A stretch of DNA of 64,000 nt, from NCBI GenBank assembly GCA_027924585.1, contig BSBM01000712.1:3048001-3112000 (forward strand). Direction: 5' to 3'. The position numbers and the translations under genes are program-made. This DNA comes from Larix kaempferi (taxonomy: Eukaryota > Streptophyta > Pinopsida > Pinales > Pinaceae). The notes under the pieces were generated by a model that had not been told where the DNA came from, did not search any database, and worked only from the letters and a program-made list of their open reading frames with translations. This document shows, piece by piece, positions 52,519 to 62,837 of this stretch (its first letter is position 1; every line of letters begins with the position of its first letter).

Positions 52519-52890
52519 GATCATCCTGATCATCGTCACTGCATCGTACTGACGCATGTCAACTAGAGCATCATCCTAATACTCATCACACATGATCATC
52601 CTGATCATCGTCACTACATCGTCCTAATGCGTGTCATCTAGAGCATCGTCCCGATGCTCATCACACATGATCATCCTGATCATCGTCATTGCATCGTCCT
52701 GATGCATGTCATCCAGAGCATTATCCTGAAACTCATCACACATGATCATCTTGATCATCGTCACTGCATCATCTTGATGCATGTCATCCACAGCATCGTC
52801 CTGATACTCATCACACATGATCATCCTGATCATCATCACTGCATCGTCCTGATGCATGTCATCATACATGATCCAATTGATCATACAAAG
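52519..52890. repeat. Exact 75-bp period hairpin array, five copies, in copia D 3' UTR
   Basis: GATCATCCTGATCATCGTCA (with small changes) starts at 52519, 52594, 52669, 52744 and 52819, exactly 75 bp apart. Each unit also contains GCATCGTCCTGATGC and GAGCATCGTCCTGATGCTC-type inverted words, so it consists of three small hairpins. Because 75 is a multiple of three, both strands stay open across most of the array. On the - strand this gives a 25-residue repeat with MHQDDAV and MIMCDE words. Confidence 0.92.
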
Positions 52891-53050
52891 CATCCAACTT
52901 ATGCATATCCAAAGCAGTAACTGGAGCATCGTCCTGATTCTCATCACATAGCGCTTACATCCACAGCCATGGGAAGGATCCTCCTCTCACCATGCTTGGA
53001 ATGGCTCCTGCAAATGTGTCCCATCACTTCTTCCTCAAAGTATCTTCAAT

Positions 53051-53421
53051 CTAAAGAACACCAAGCCTCTGTCTGAAGTACTCAAACTTCACTCTAGCTA
53101 GTGGTTTCATCAACCCATATGCAACCTGCTCATCTGTCGCAACATATAGGAGCTTCACTGCTCCTCTCTGCACCATATCCCTGATATAGTGATATTTGAT
53201 CTCGATGTGCTTCGACCTGTAATGGAACATCGGGTTCTCAGACAACTTCACACAACTCTGGTTGTCACAAAAGATACCAGTAGCATCCAATGGGAGATCA
53301 AATAACTCAGGAAGTAGCTTCCTAATCCATACTGCCTTACAACAAGCCAAACAAGCTGCGACATACTCCTCTTTAGCTGTACTTAGTGCTACGCAGGACT
53401 TCTTCCTGCTAAGCTAAGAGA
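53051..53421 (-). pseudogene. Copia D RNase H
   Basis: SKEEYVAACLA-like (Glu position, in a broken frame), IFCDNQSCVKLSENPMFHY, RSKHIEIKYHYIRDMVQRGA and ATDEQVAYGLMKPLARV. In the intact subfamily the last motif is DVLTKPLGK. A stop near 53400 separates it from the preceding segment. Confidence 0.8.
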
Positions 53422-53793
53422 TCACACCTGATCCATACTGAAGCGACACCCAGAAGTGCTCTTCCTATCTACAACATTGCCTTCCAAATCTGAATCAACA
53501 TAACCCTCAAGGTTAAACTTTTGATTCGCATCATACTTGAGCCCATAATCAACCATACCCTTCAGGTACCTCAGACTATGCTTTACAGCAACCAGGTGAA
53601 CACTTCTCGGATCCGTTAGGAATTGGCTCAAAGTGTTCACCGCAAAGAAAATATATGGCCTCATGTTCATCAGGTACATCAAGGACCCAATCATATGATG
53701 ATACAAAGTGACATCAATCAGCTCAAATGAATCATCACATAGAAGCTTCAGGTTCGATGCCATAGGTGTGGCCATGGCCTTGCAGTCCATCAT
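53422..53793 (-). pseudogene. Copia D RT/RNase H connection
   Basis: MDCKAMATPMASNLKLL, MRPYIFFAVNTLSQFL, HSLRYLKGMVDYGLKYD and GYVDSDLEGNVVDRKSTSG (first RNase H Asp present, W changed to L). Confidence 0.82.
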
Positions 53794-53811
53794 CCCGAAC
53801 CTATTCAGGAT

Positions 53812-54537
53812 CTATACTGCATACTTCCCTTGTCCAAGGAATCTCCCATCTACACTCTGCCACATCTCCATGCCTAGAAAGTAATGCATCATCCCCAAGT
53901 CCTTCATCTCGAACTCGGTAGCAAGCTTCCTCTTGGTGTCGGAAATCAACTCATCCTCACCTGTAACAAACAGGTCATCCACATACAGTAGTAGTATCAC
54001 AGGATTTCCTTCCTCAACCTTGTAGTAAAGTTTGGAATCCGCTTTTACTCTTAGTAAAGCCCAAACTGGATAGGAAACTGTCCATCCTACCATACCAAGT
54101 CCTAGGAGCTTGTTTCAAGCCATACAAGGCTTTCTTCAACCTACAGACATATGACTCCCTGTCATGTGTCTCAAAACCAAGTGGCTGCTCCACATACACT
54201 TCCTCTTTGACTACACCATTCAAGAAAGTTGTCTTGACATCCATCTGGTGTATCTTCCACTTAATCACCACAGCCAGAGCAAGTACTGTTCTGATGCAAG
54301 TGTATCTGACTATAGGAGCAAAATTCTCTTCATAATCTATTCCCTCTTTCTCGGAGAAGCCACGAGCTACAAACCTCGCCTTGTATTTATCTATGCGACC
54401 ATTTGCAGCATGCTTGATCTTATAGATCCATTTGGAAGTCTCAACAGACTTCCCTCCAGGTCTTGGGACCACATCCCAAACATTATTCTTCATGATCAAT
54501 TGGTATTCCTCGATCATGGTGTCCTTCTATTATTGCA
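53812..54537 (-). pseudogene. Copia D reverse transcriptase
   Basis: It starts just left of the captured segment with MIEEYQLIMKNNVWDVV, KWIYKIKHAANG, KARFVARGFSEKEGIDY and MDVKTTFLNGVVKEEVYVEQ, then [14 protein letters not shown]. After a frameshift near 54040 it reads VILLLYVDDLFVTGEDEL and YFLGMEMWQS. The catalytic YVDD is intact. One frameshift and one stop (near 53800) break it. Confidence 0.87.
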
Positions 54538-55120
54538 TCCCTGATCTTGGGAGCTTCAGACTCTTCAATATATTCAATATATAGTTTTCTTCGTTTGCTG
54601 GAACAAATGTTGTTGTCCTTCTTTTGTAGGTGATTGTACACGATCTTTCCTACAAGTCAAATTCAATTGCATGATTAGAAAATTTTCAGAACAAAATCTT
54701 ACACATTAGAATATATGTCATATAGTCATGCAATTATCTTAGCCAATTCTTCAATACAACATTCATCCATATCCCGTATTGATACGGTAACTTTCTAGAT
54801 GCCTTACATCTCTACCAGAACATTGTTAAGAGTGTGCACTACTCCCAACATGTCAACAAAGAGGTTTCATTCTAGAAAAGTATCAATGGAATGTTGTATA
54901 GTACCATAGGCCACTTACCCATTACATGCATATTAGTAGTATTCTATTCATTGATGCAATTTTTTCTAATATGCATAATACACAACCTAAGCCTGGGAAC
55001 ATAAGTATATACAGCATTGAACAATATTATTTAAACAATCAGATATAGAAGAATGACAATTCAAATACTTATCTTTGTTTGTTTGTTGGGTGGACTCCCT
55101 CTCAATCTTTGCTTCCTTTC
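54538..55120 (-). other. Captured exon-intron-exon segment inside copia D
   Basis: Homologous to 17898-18512 of element C. On the - strand: exon 1 fragment with EAKIERESTQQ-type reading (about 55120-55069), an intron-like stretch 55068-54650 (GTATTTG...TTGTAG, 419 nt), and exon 2 (54649-54538) with KDRVQSPTKEGQQHLFQQ before a stop. It is joined on the RT side at the same place as in C, and on the other side to integrase in the middle of the NGVAERK motif. Confidence 0.6.
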
Positions 55121-55609
55121 TACAACTCTATTCTAATGTGGATTGTAAGGAGTGGTCAACTCCCTCTTAATGCTTGAATCACTACATAGCTTCTTGAAGT
55201 CCTCTGAAGAGAATTCTTCGCCATTGTCGGATCTAAAGATCTTGATCTTCTTATTAGTTTGATTTTCTATCAAAGCTTTGAATTCCTTGAATTTGTTGAA
55301 TACTTCATTTTCGTTCTTCAAGAAACAAATCCAAGTCTTCCTAGAGAAATCATCGATGGAAGAAACATAATATACATACCGACTCAATGAACTGGATGAC
55401 ATCGGAATGCATACATCGAAGTGGATAATTTCTAAGATTCCTTATGCCTTTATTTCACTAATTGGAAATGCCTTCTTTGTGTTCTTCTCTTTTGCACATT
55501 CCTTGTAAATACCTTCATGCTTTGACTGGATTTCAGGAAGACCCTCTACTGCTTTGCTTGCAATTGGTAGTGCTCTATAGTGCATGTGTGCAATCCTTCT
55601 ATGCCAAAG
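55121..55609 (-). pseudogene. Copia D integrase, N-terminal part
   Basis: LWHRRIAHMHYRALP-like, then MSSSSLSRYVYYVSSIDDFS, FRSDNGEEFSSEDFKKLCSD and TTPYNPH*NRVVERK. The third catalytic residue lies right at the junction to the captured segment, so the integrase C-terminal half is replaced. Confidence 0.82.
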
Positions 55610-56000
55610 TTAACTTGGCTCCATGGACTCATGTACCATGGCATGTTCAGGTTGTCCCTTCAATTTGTACAATCCTCCCTCTTGCTCTCCAATCACTATT
55701 GCATCATCTATGATCTTACCCTTTGGCCACATGAGTACTTGGCCATCCATGAATGTAACTATAATTCCCTTTGCATCCAAAGATGATATGGAAAGGAGAT
55801 TCTTCTTGAGCCCAGGTACATATAGAACATCTTTCATCATCAAATACTTCCCAGAGTCCAGTTTGTAGGACGCTTCACCACTCCCTTTTATAGGATATTG
55901 ATAGTCATCCCCAAGTTTCACCTTATGAGGTGACTCATGTTCAGATAGATCTACAAAGGATTATTTAAACCCAATCATGTGTTTGGAAGCCCCACTATCA
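55610..56000 (-). pseudogene. Copia D protease
   Basis: WIIDSGASKHMIGFK (active site, end of the gag frame), a stop, then VKLGDDYQYPIKGSGEASYK, VLYVPGLKKNLLSISSLDAK and GEQEGGLYKLKGQPEHAMV. It keeps a stretch (IKGSGEASYK) that is missing in A. Confidence 0.85.
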
Positions 56001-56950
56001 ATAATCCAATCATCACATCCATGAGAGATAGTACCTGTGAGAGTAGAGATTAGAACATATTCATCTTCACTTGATGAGTCATCACTTTCTGCTCTACTCT
56101 TCTCCCTGGGAGGTTCATCATCCTCAATAGCATGAGCATGATATCTCTTCTTGTTTTTCTTATTCTTCTTGTTGAAGTTGTTGTTGTTATTGTTCTTTTT
56201 ATTCTTAGTATAATTTGAGGAAAAATGTCCTTTCTCATTACATGTAAAGCAGCTCAGATATTTCTTATCTCTATGAGAATGGTGGTGTGAAGATCTCTTG
56301 TTATGAGATGGCTCCCTCCTGAACTTACTCTTCTTGGTATGTGTTGTGAGAGCTTGATCTTCATTCCCCATATTTTCTTCTCGGGCTACAAGCCTAGATT
56401 CTTCTTGTGAACATTCCTCCCACAGTCTACTGAAAGAGATCAATTTCCTTCTTGCACAGATTCCTTGAATGAAGGAGTCCCATAACGTAGGTAGGCCATT
56501 CAATGTGGTCATTGCAATTTCACCATTCTCCACTACTTCATCCACAGCTTCAACTTGTTCCTTGATTTGGGATACCTTATAAAAACAGGATTGAATGGTC
56601 TCTCCATTATGAACCTTTACCCCTTTCAATTGGTTTTGCAGAGTCATCTTCTGATTTATGTTCTTTCCTTCAAACAACTTGGTCAAGGAGTCAAACATCT
56701 CCTTAGGTGTCTTTAGGGAAGACACATGGGGTATGAGATGGTCTTTGATAGAATCAGAAATGATTCTCTTAGCCTTGACCAGGTTCTTCTTGTGTAAGGC
56801 TTTAGCCTCTTCTCCCTCTGGGACAGGAACCTCTTCACTTATGTAAGTGTCCAACTCATTCTCTTCTAGGATTAACCCAATCCTATACTTCCAGGCTCGG
56901 AATTTATCAGCCCCTTCAAGCTTATCCTGAATCTTGGTGTGGTGAGACAT
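55961..56950 (-). CDS. Copia D Gag and protease active site, 329 codons open
   Basis: The likely start is MSHHTKIQDKLEGADKFRAW at ATG 56950, the conserved copia Gag start; the frame is open to 56998. Capsid: VSSLKTPKEMFDSLTKLFEG, MTLQNQLKGVKVHNG, LPTLWDSFIQGICARRKL. Knuckle: CFTCNEKGHFSSNY, with the last Cys replaced by Tyr. Then an Asn/Lys-rich run and an acidic Ser stretch. It ends after DSGASKHMIGFK. This is the longest Gag of the A/C/D subfamily here. Confidence 0.88.
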   Translation of the reverse strand: MSHHTKIQDKLEGADKFRAWKYRIGLILEENELDTYISEEVPVPEGEEAKALHKKNLVKAKRIISDSIKDHLIPHVSSLKTPKEMFDSLTKLFEGKNINQKMTLQNQLKGVKVHNGETIQSCFYKVSQIKEQVEAVDEVVENGEIAMTTLNGLPTLWDSFIQGICARRKLISFSRLWEECSQEESRLVAREENMGNEDQALTTHTKKSKFRREPSHNKRSSHHHSHRDKKYLSCFTCNEKGHFSSNYTKNKKNNNNNNFNKKNKKNKKRYHAHAIEDDEPPREKSRAESDDSSSEDEYVLISTLTGTISHGCDDWIIDSGASKHMIGFK

Positions 56951-57496
56951 CTTAAAGAGTACTTCAAATGAAAATAGAAAAGATTTAGGTCTTACCACTT
57001 GATTTGCTGAAAACTGGATTAGGGTTTGTCAGAGAAACCCTAAAAATTCAAAATTTTAATTTCAAACTTTTGAAAGGATAGAAAGATGTGCCTTGCTAAG
57101 CTGGTCAAGCTGGTATACTCAGAATTTGAAATCTGCAAATTTTACCCCTCAAATTGCTTTTGGAACTTCTGGATTCACTGGATAGGACCCTGAATTAGGG
57201 TTTGATTTTCTCGAAGCTTCAACCAACCAAAAAGTTCGATCCAAAGATTTAAACTTCTATTTTTTAGAGGAGCTTCCAGCTGTGGTCTCGGATTTCAGAA
57301 ATTCTATTTTTTGCAGAAACCCTAATTTTTAGGTCAAAAACTGAAAATGCTCAGAATTGAATTCTGTCTCGATAGAAAGTTTCGCCCTTGCTAGGAGATT
57401 CAGTCTATCCTCCTTAATTTGATGATATGTGGAGAGAAACCCAAATATTAAGAAGCCCTAGCTTCCGCAGTTGCACAGTGCCTTCTTCTTAGGTAA
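56951..57496 (-). other. Copia D 5' leader
   Basis: About 545 bp, homologous to the leaders of A and C. No ORF of note. Confidence 0.65.
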
Positions 57497-57508
57497 GCTC
57501 TAATACCA
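57497..57508 (-). other. Primer-binding site, copia D
   Basis: TGGTATTAGAGC on the - strand, one mismatch, abutting the LTR. Confidence 0.88.
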
Positions 57509-58109
57509 TGTTAATTTTTTGATAATTTCATTTCATTATCATTCAAGATCACTAAGAGAATAACATGTACAACATATCTATAGCATATCAATCATAGACA
57601 CAATAGAAATCACACAAGAGACACACAGTTTCACCGGGGAAAACCAAGAAGGTGAAAAACCCTGCAACTTCCTCAGAGATAGAATAAACCCCAATACAAG
57701 ATCACAAGTATCAAACCCAATAAGATGTCTCTAGCAGATGGTCCTCCTCCTCCACAAGTGCGCCACTTTCTCTCTTAGCTATGCGAGCTTGAGAAGTGAG
57801 TGAATGAATCAAATGAGAGACACAACCTCTCTATTTATACACTGACTTGAACTGGCAATAAATCACTGGGGCCGACTTGCTAATCACGTCTAATAACCCA
57901 ACCACATGACCTAACCAGGGCCGACCCCACACTGGTGGTCTAATAACCCATCAATACAAATGACGACACTTACAATGTAACTTGCAACACTTGCAAATAC
58001 AATTGACGACACTTCCAATCAGAGGAATAATACATCTCTATTGGATATACAATAAAGTACAAATGTAATATACAAGTGAATATCTTCCGAAGTTACAAAT
58101 ACATCAACA
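57509..58109 (-). mobile_element. Copia D 5' LTR, 601 bp
   Basis: TGTTAATTTTTTG...CATCAACA on the + strand, homologous to the LTRs of C and A. TATA box on the - strand (GTATAAATAGAGAGG) near 57830-57845. Confidence 0.9.
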
Positions 58110-60400
58110 CTTTGTTCTAAAAGCACTTGTTCAAGTTGCAAATCTGCAAGTCAATTATGGTTATGTTATCTAGAGATATGCATGAAGCACTTGAAATATT
58201 TTGATTTGGCATAGTTCTAGTTGAACGATATGACAATATTGCTTCAAAGTGTCCAAATGATGGATTACTATCATGAAAAAGAAAATGGTATTCGTATTCT
58301 TATTTCCAGAGTCGAAACATAAGTATTTTTTTTTTCAAATGACCAAATTGAAATTGAAACATATAACCACTATTACCGGACGAATCCATTAGTGCAGACA
58401 ATAATTGATCTCCCTAGTCTGAATGGTTCGGATCTAGAAGAAATCAAAACATAATACAAATGCCTTTCCTAGATTAATTTAATCACAAAGGATGTATAGA
58501 ATGCTTACCTTACATCTGTGGTTTTTCCTCCTCATTTAATGTAGATCTTGGTCTATCGACTGCAAACAACACAAGACAAACAAGAAGAAACCAACATGAA
58601 AGAAATATGTGATATAAATCGATCTTTGCTTCAAAAGTTCAATCTAGCCTCCAATGGATGAAAGGGTTCTAATGGAATTCCTCCATTGTTTTGATACTCT
58701 AATCCTTCCTCTCCTAACTATTAAGGAGAGGCTTGTATTTATACGCCCAAATAGATAGAAGGGGTTGAGGATCTTAGGGATAAGACCGAGGGATCATCCC
58801 AAGAAGGTAGGGGATCGAATGCCACCTTGGATGATTTATTAGGATAAGCCTCCATGAAGATATTCCTTCTAGAAGTCACCTGAAGCTTCTCTTTTTCTCT
58901 TTTAAATGACAGTGATGCACATTGTACATAGGAAACCTGCGCCATTGAAGGGTGATGCATTCTGTTCAAAGGAAAAAGGTGTCAGTGACGCACTCTGTCA
59001 ATGTGCAAAGCATGTGGTCAAGGGTTTGACACACATTGTCAATGTGCAAGGTGCATTAGGATGAAAACAAAGGGAAACAACCATAAAACACCCCTCCTTT
59101 GGTCAATTTAGTGTCAATGCTTTAGGAATCAAGGAAATTCAAGGAAACATAACTCACGATGACAATATTTTGGTGTAATAGAATGCCCCCCAAATCACGA
59201 AGCTATATGAATATGATAGGCGAAGTGTTTTGATGCATGGAAATTCAAGGAAAATATCATCGGTCGAAATACTGAACAAGGACTACCGCGGTACTACAAA
59301 CTCTAAGACATGAGTCTCAAATAACTCGAACATCGTTGCTGACAAATACACTGCAAATCCATGAAATACTAAATAAAAGTATGGCCACTAGGAATACAAA
59401 CGTGGATCCTTACATCCATGAAAATACTATATCGTAGCCGCGAGAGAATACACAGTGGATCTACGAGACGAACTGAACATAGCCACGGACCAATTCAATG
59501 TGGATCTATGTGATAGAATAATGGTTCCATCACGATGTCTACGTGGAACCTACTCAAAAACATCTCCATTGCAACCTGGGTAAAATATATAAGGAAAAAA
59601 CCCCAAGGTATTCACCTCGAACATGAAATGATACATATCTAACCATGTGATTACAATGTGTTGAAGTTGAACATGGTAGAAACCACTTGATTACCGTTCA
59701 ATAATGAAAACCGTTAACAAGTGCAAGGAAAATCATCATTGATGTCAATGATCCCCAAGGTATCATGGCACATACCACCGAATGTGAATCAATGATTTGA
59801 GGTCGAACATTCGATGGAATCTTTCAATCAACAGTCAATGATGTAAAAATATTGTCGAGAGCAAGGTAACCTTCCATTGAGGCATGAAGGCCTAAGGTAC
59901 TTGAGAGGTTTCTAGGTTAAATACTTGGATGATGTGTTGAAGTCGGAAAGAATAAACCCATCGAAGGAGGGCCATGTTGTTTCCCCCATCCTCAACACGA
60001 AACAGGATCAAAGATATTTTGGAGCAGATCAGACTATATAGTGATGTTTGAGACTGACTCAGAGGTGACTGACTCGAAGGAAGGTATATTGACTGCAGAG
60101 GTTGACTAAAAAAAGACTTTCCTTGAACAAGGAATGGCATGACTTGGCAGCATTGACACGATGTGATATACACCAAAACCTAATAAAAATAATGATCGAT
60201 GCATTCTTCAAATGACCCAAAGGAGTATAGAGTCTCAAAGAAATGGTATGAATCGAAGTCAAGCAGACTATCCAAGCTATTTGAATGAAATGAAAACAAG
60301 TTTCATGTTCAAGGACAACTATAAGCTGCCACTAAAACAAGTAAATACACGTTCTTTCCTAATCCCCTGTCATGACTGATGAGAACCTATTTGTTTATTA
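58110..60400. other. LTR-like decayed sequence without genes
   Basis: A - strand TATA-type GTATAAATAC at 58735-58744 with flanking TTAAGGAGAGG suggests an old LTR promoter. Degenerate repeats with GTCAATGTGCAA(A/G)G words lie at 58912-59060. No protein domain recognised. Confidence 0.35.
58912..59060. repeat. Imperfect repeat of TGATGCAC/GTCAATGTGCAA words
   Basis: Three to four diverged units of about 45-50 bp: GTGATGCACATTGTAC, GTGATGCATTCTGTTC, GTGACGCACTCTGTCAATGTG and GACACACATTGTCAATGTG. Confidence 0.55.
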
Positions 60401-61080
60401 ATGAGCTTGAGGAGGATAATAGATGCTCGATATAGCTCATCCTTAGGACGAGTCAAATCTCACACATTTTACGAACTTGAGATAGGAGTAGTTTGTCCCT
60501 ATAAGGGACCTTCGATGTTGAAATTTTAATGAGTCCATGGAAGGAAAACTCAGTGTCATTTCATGTTTAGAGAGACTAGAAAGACTAAACAAGACTCCAT
60601 AATGTCCTGTTTCATATATTTAGTCTCATAGGTCCGTAAAAGAATAAAATCATACATAAGAGAATATTCTACTAAAAAGTGACTATAGTAGTCATTTTTC
60701 GTAAATAGTCCACACAGTCTAAAAAATCGGTAAACTATCACCGTTTAGACGACCTTTCACATCCTTTTACAAGCATGAAAGAGACAAGTCCACTTGGCAA
60801 TATTTTCATATTTTGGCATTCTAAAAAGGGCTTAAAGAAAACTCTGAGGGGTTTCCTTTTTCATGATGGTTTTATGAGCCCGAAAAAGAGATAAAAGAAA
60901 ACTCGGTGACTTATTCTCATGTATTTGCGAGCATGGGAAAGAGCAAAGTCTAAGATCGACGCCTTTTGTACTTAGTTTTAATGAGCATGATAATGATATC
61001 AAATAGCGTTCTGAGGCCTTTTCACACTTAATAAGGGGCGTAAAAGGTCAAAAATGGTCTCTGTTATAGTCAAACGTTAC
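60401..61080 (-). repeat. Modular repeat, opposite-strand relative of 4.37-4.64 kb
   Basis: The - strand has CTTTCATGCTTGTAAAAGG, TTTTTCGGGCTCATAAAAC, CTTTCCCATGCTCGCAAATA and TATCATGCTCATTAAAAC at roughly 90-100 bp spacing, the same module type as at 4.4 kb on the + strand. Confidence 0.4.
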
Positions 61081-61600
61081 TAAGCTCATCCTGTAATCTC
61101 CATAACAAATTTTAGAGCTATTATGAGGATTTTATAACAAAAGAATAAGATCAACTTAGCAAACACCATATGGAATAACAAAAATTAAAACATGAATATT
61201 CCATTTTCTTATTAAAAAGGGTAAAAAGTAAGAATTATTTACCATTTGTTTTTCACCAAGTTGAAAGTGAGAAAAAATCCCTTTCAAGATCGATTTTGCA
61301 GTGAATATTGTGGAGGCATCAGTCATCTATTCGGCATCTCGTTAGCTCTAGGTAATCCTAATCCCTATCCCCTTCAGTTTCATGGTTGAATTCTCAGTTT
61401 TTATGCATGTTTTGGTGGTTTTTGAGGGCCATTTCAAAGGGGGAAGTGCGCACTCTGGGTGATGCACTTCTCCCATGCGGGAAGTTGTCATGTACCCACC
61501 TGCTGACCCAATACAAGGCAGGAAACATGATGCCAAACTTAGGGATTTCACATGATCTCAGCCCATTGTTAGATTCATGTAAATAATAAGTGGGTGTGCA
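61081..61600. other. Sequence without supported genes
   Basis: About 520 bp, no domain on either strand. It may be the left part or flank of the LTR described next. Confidence 0.3.
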
Positions 61601-62822
61601 GATGTAAAACACTCAATTATGCATAGCGGAAACAACATCCACACACTCTTCATATGTATTCAACATATCGATTTCAGTCATTAATAAAACATTTCAGAAG
61701 TAAATACATAGACAGAAACACTTATCTTCATTTCAATTGTCCCAAGCAACTAGCTATGTCGCTGCAACGTTCCACCCAACCACAGGCTCTTCGACAGCTT
61801 ATACTGAGTCCGTCCGAAGGCCACCCCTGAGCTGGGCATGATTCTCAAGGACAAAGGGTACATTCACGCTCACACACAGTCCATTAACCATTTTATTTTA
61901 GCCAAGCCAGTCTAACTGGGTTTATCAGGCTACACTTGCACAATGGATGCTTATTCCCAAGCTCAAGCCAGAACAAGGGATTACCCATCATACTCTTCTC
62001 TCACACAGCATGCACAAACAGGGGCAGGGATAAACAGTAGGATTTACAAATGAGATGGCCATGGGTTTTCCCAAAAACGTTCCCAACCAAAAACGGATTA
62101 TAGGATGGGGCAAACAACCACAGGGAGGAAAACGATTTCTTCCCCAATATCTCAGCCTTCAACAGCCCAAAACGGCCTCTATTGAACCCCCATTCGATTT
62201 CCCTCCTTCCCCCACTGGTATACAACACGAAAACACCCTTCTCTATAGGGAGAATGAAGAAAAATGCAGCAGACCTGCCTGGAAAACGCCCAAGTGGCTC
62301 TAAACTCGTGAGGGATAAACAATGATGGATGCATAATGGCTTGGGGAAGAAATTCATGGCTCTTTCTTGCCCAAGGAGACAAAACATGGGTGCCTTGCCC
62401 ATACCCAAATTTGGACAGCCATACCTCTCCATTCCCAAGGCATTAACTCCCTCAACCAACTCTTGGGAGAAATCAATGGTTTGGGTACGAAAGTCAACAT
62501 GGGTAGTTGAGGGTTTGATGGGTTCTCTCATTGACACTTGGCTTGACTCTATTGGCTCAAGGGTTTGAATGTTTTCCCTCCCAATTCCTTGTGAAATCAT
62601 GCCCCCATCTCTTTGTTGCATTGCATAGCTAATTGTGGGTATTTTTATTAAAATGCATGTTACATGATATTTGAATTTCCAATGTGCATTGCTAGCATGC
62701 AAACCATATGCATCACTAAATCGATGGTGGGGGCCTTGGCCTTGAGCTCCTCACCATGATTTCATAACAATATTACATCCTCTATAATGTTAATGCCATG
62801 GGGTCAAACTAGGGACATTACA
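61601..62822 (-). mobile_element. Probable gypsy LTR, 5' end at 62822, left limit approximate
   Basis: The - strand begins TGTAATGTCCCTAG at 62822 directly after a polypurine tract, so this is the 3' LTR of an element whose interior extends right beyond the window. A 233-codon frame inside (62702-62001) has no recognised domain and is taken as chance openness of the LTR. Confidence 0.5.
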
Positions 62823-62837
62823 TTCCCCTCCCCTTGG
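62823..62837 (-). other. Polypurine tract
   Basis: CCAAGGGGAGGGGAA on the - strand, abutting the TGTAATGTCCC LTR start. Confidence 0.65.

Larger units (their letters stand above)
52234..58109 (-). mobile_element. Ty1/copia element D, 3' LTR missing, carrying the captured segment
   Basis: In - strand order: 5' LTR (58109-57509), primer-binding site, leader, gag, protease, partial integrase, captured intron-containing segment, RT, RNase H and repeat-rich 3' UTR. It ends inside the 3' UTR at 52234, where element E gag resumes (shared GAGTAAACCAACA). Same subfamily as A and C. Confidence 0.88.

Noticed and set aside
52654-52920. 88-codon + strand ORF of His/Ile repeats
   Set aside because: A consequence of the 75-bp array being a multiple of three; no start context or domain. 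Kept only as part of the array finding.
62001-62702. 233-codon open frame on the - strand
   Set aside because: No domain, and it lies inside an LTR-like stretch defined by the polypurine tract at 62823-62837; probably chance openness.
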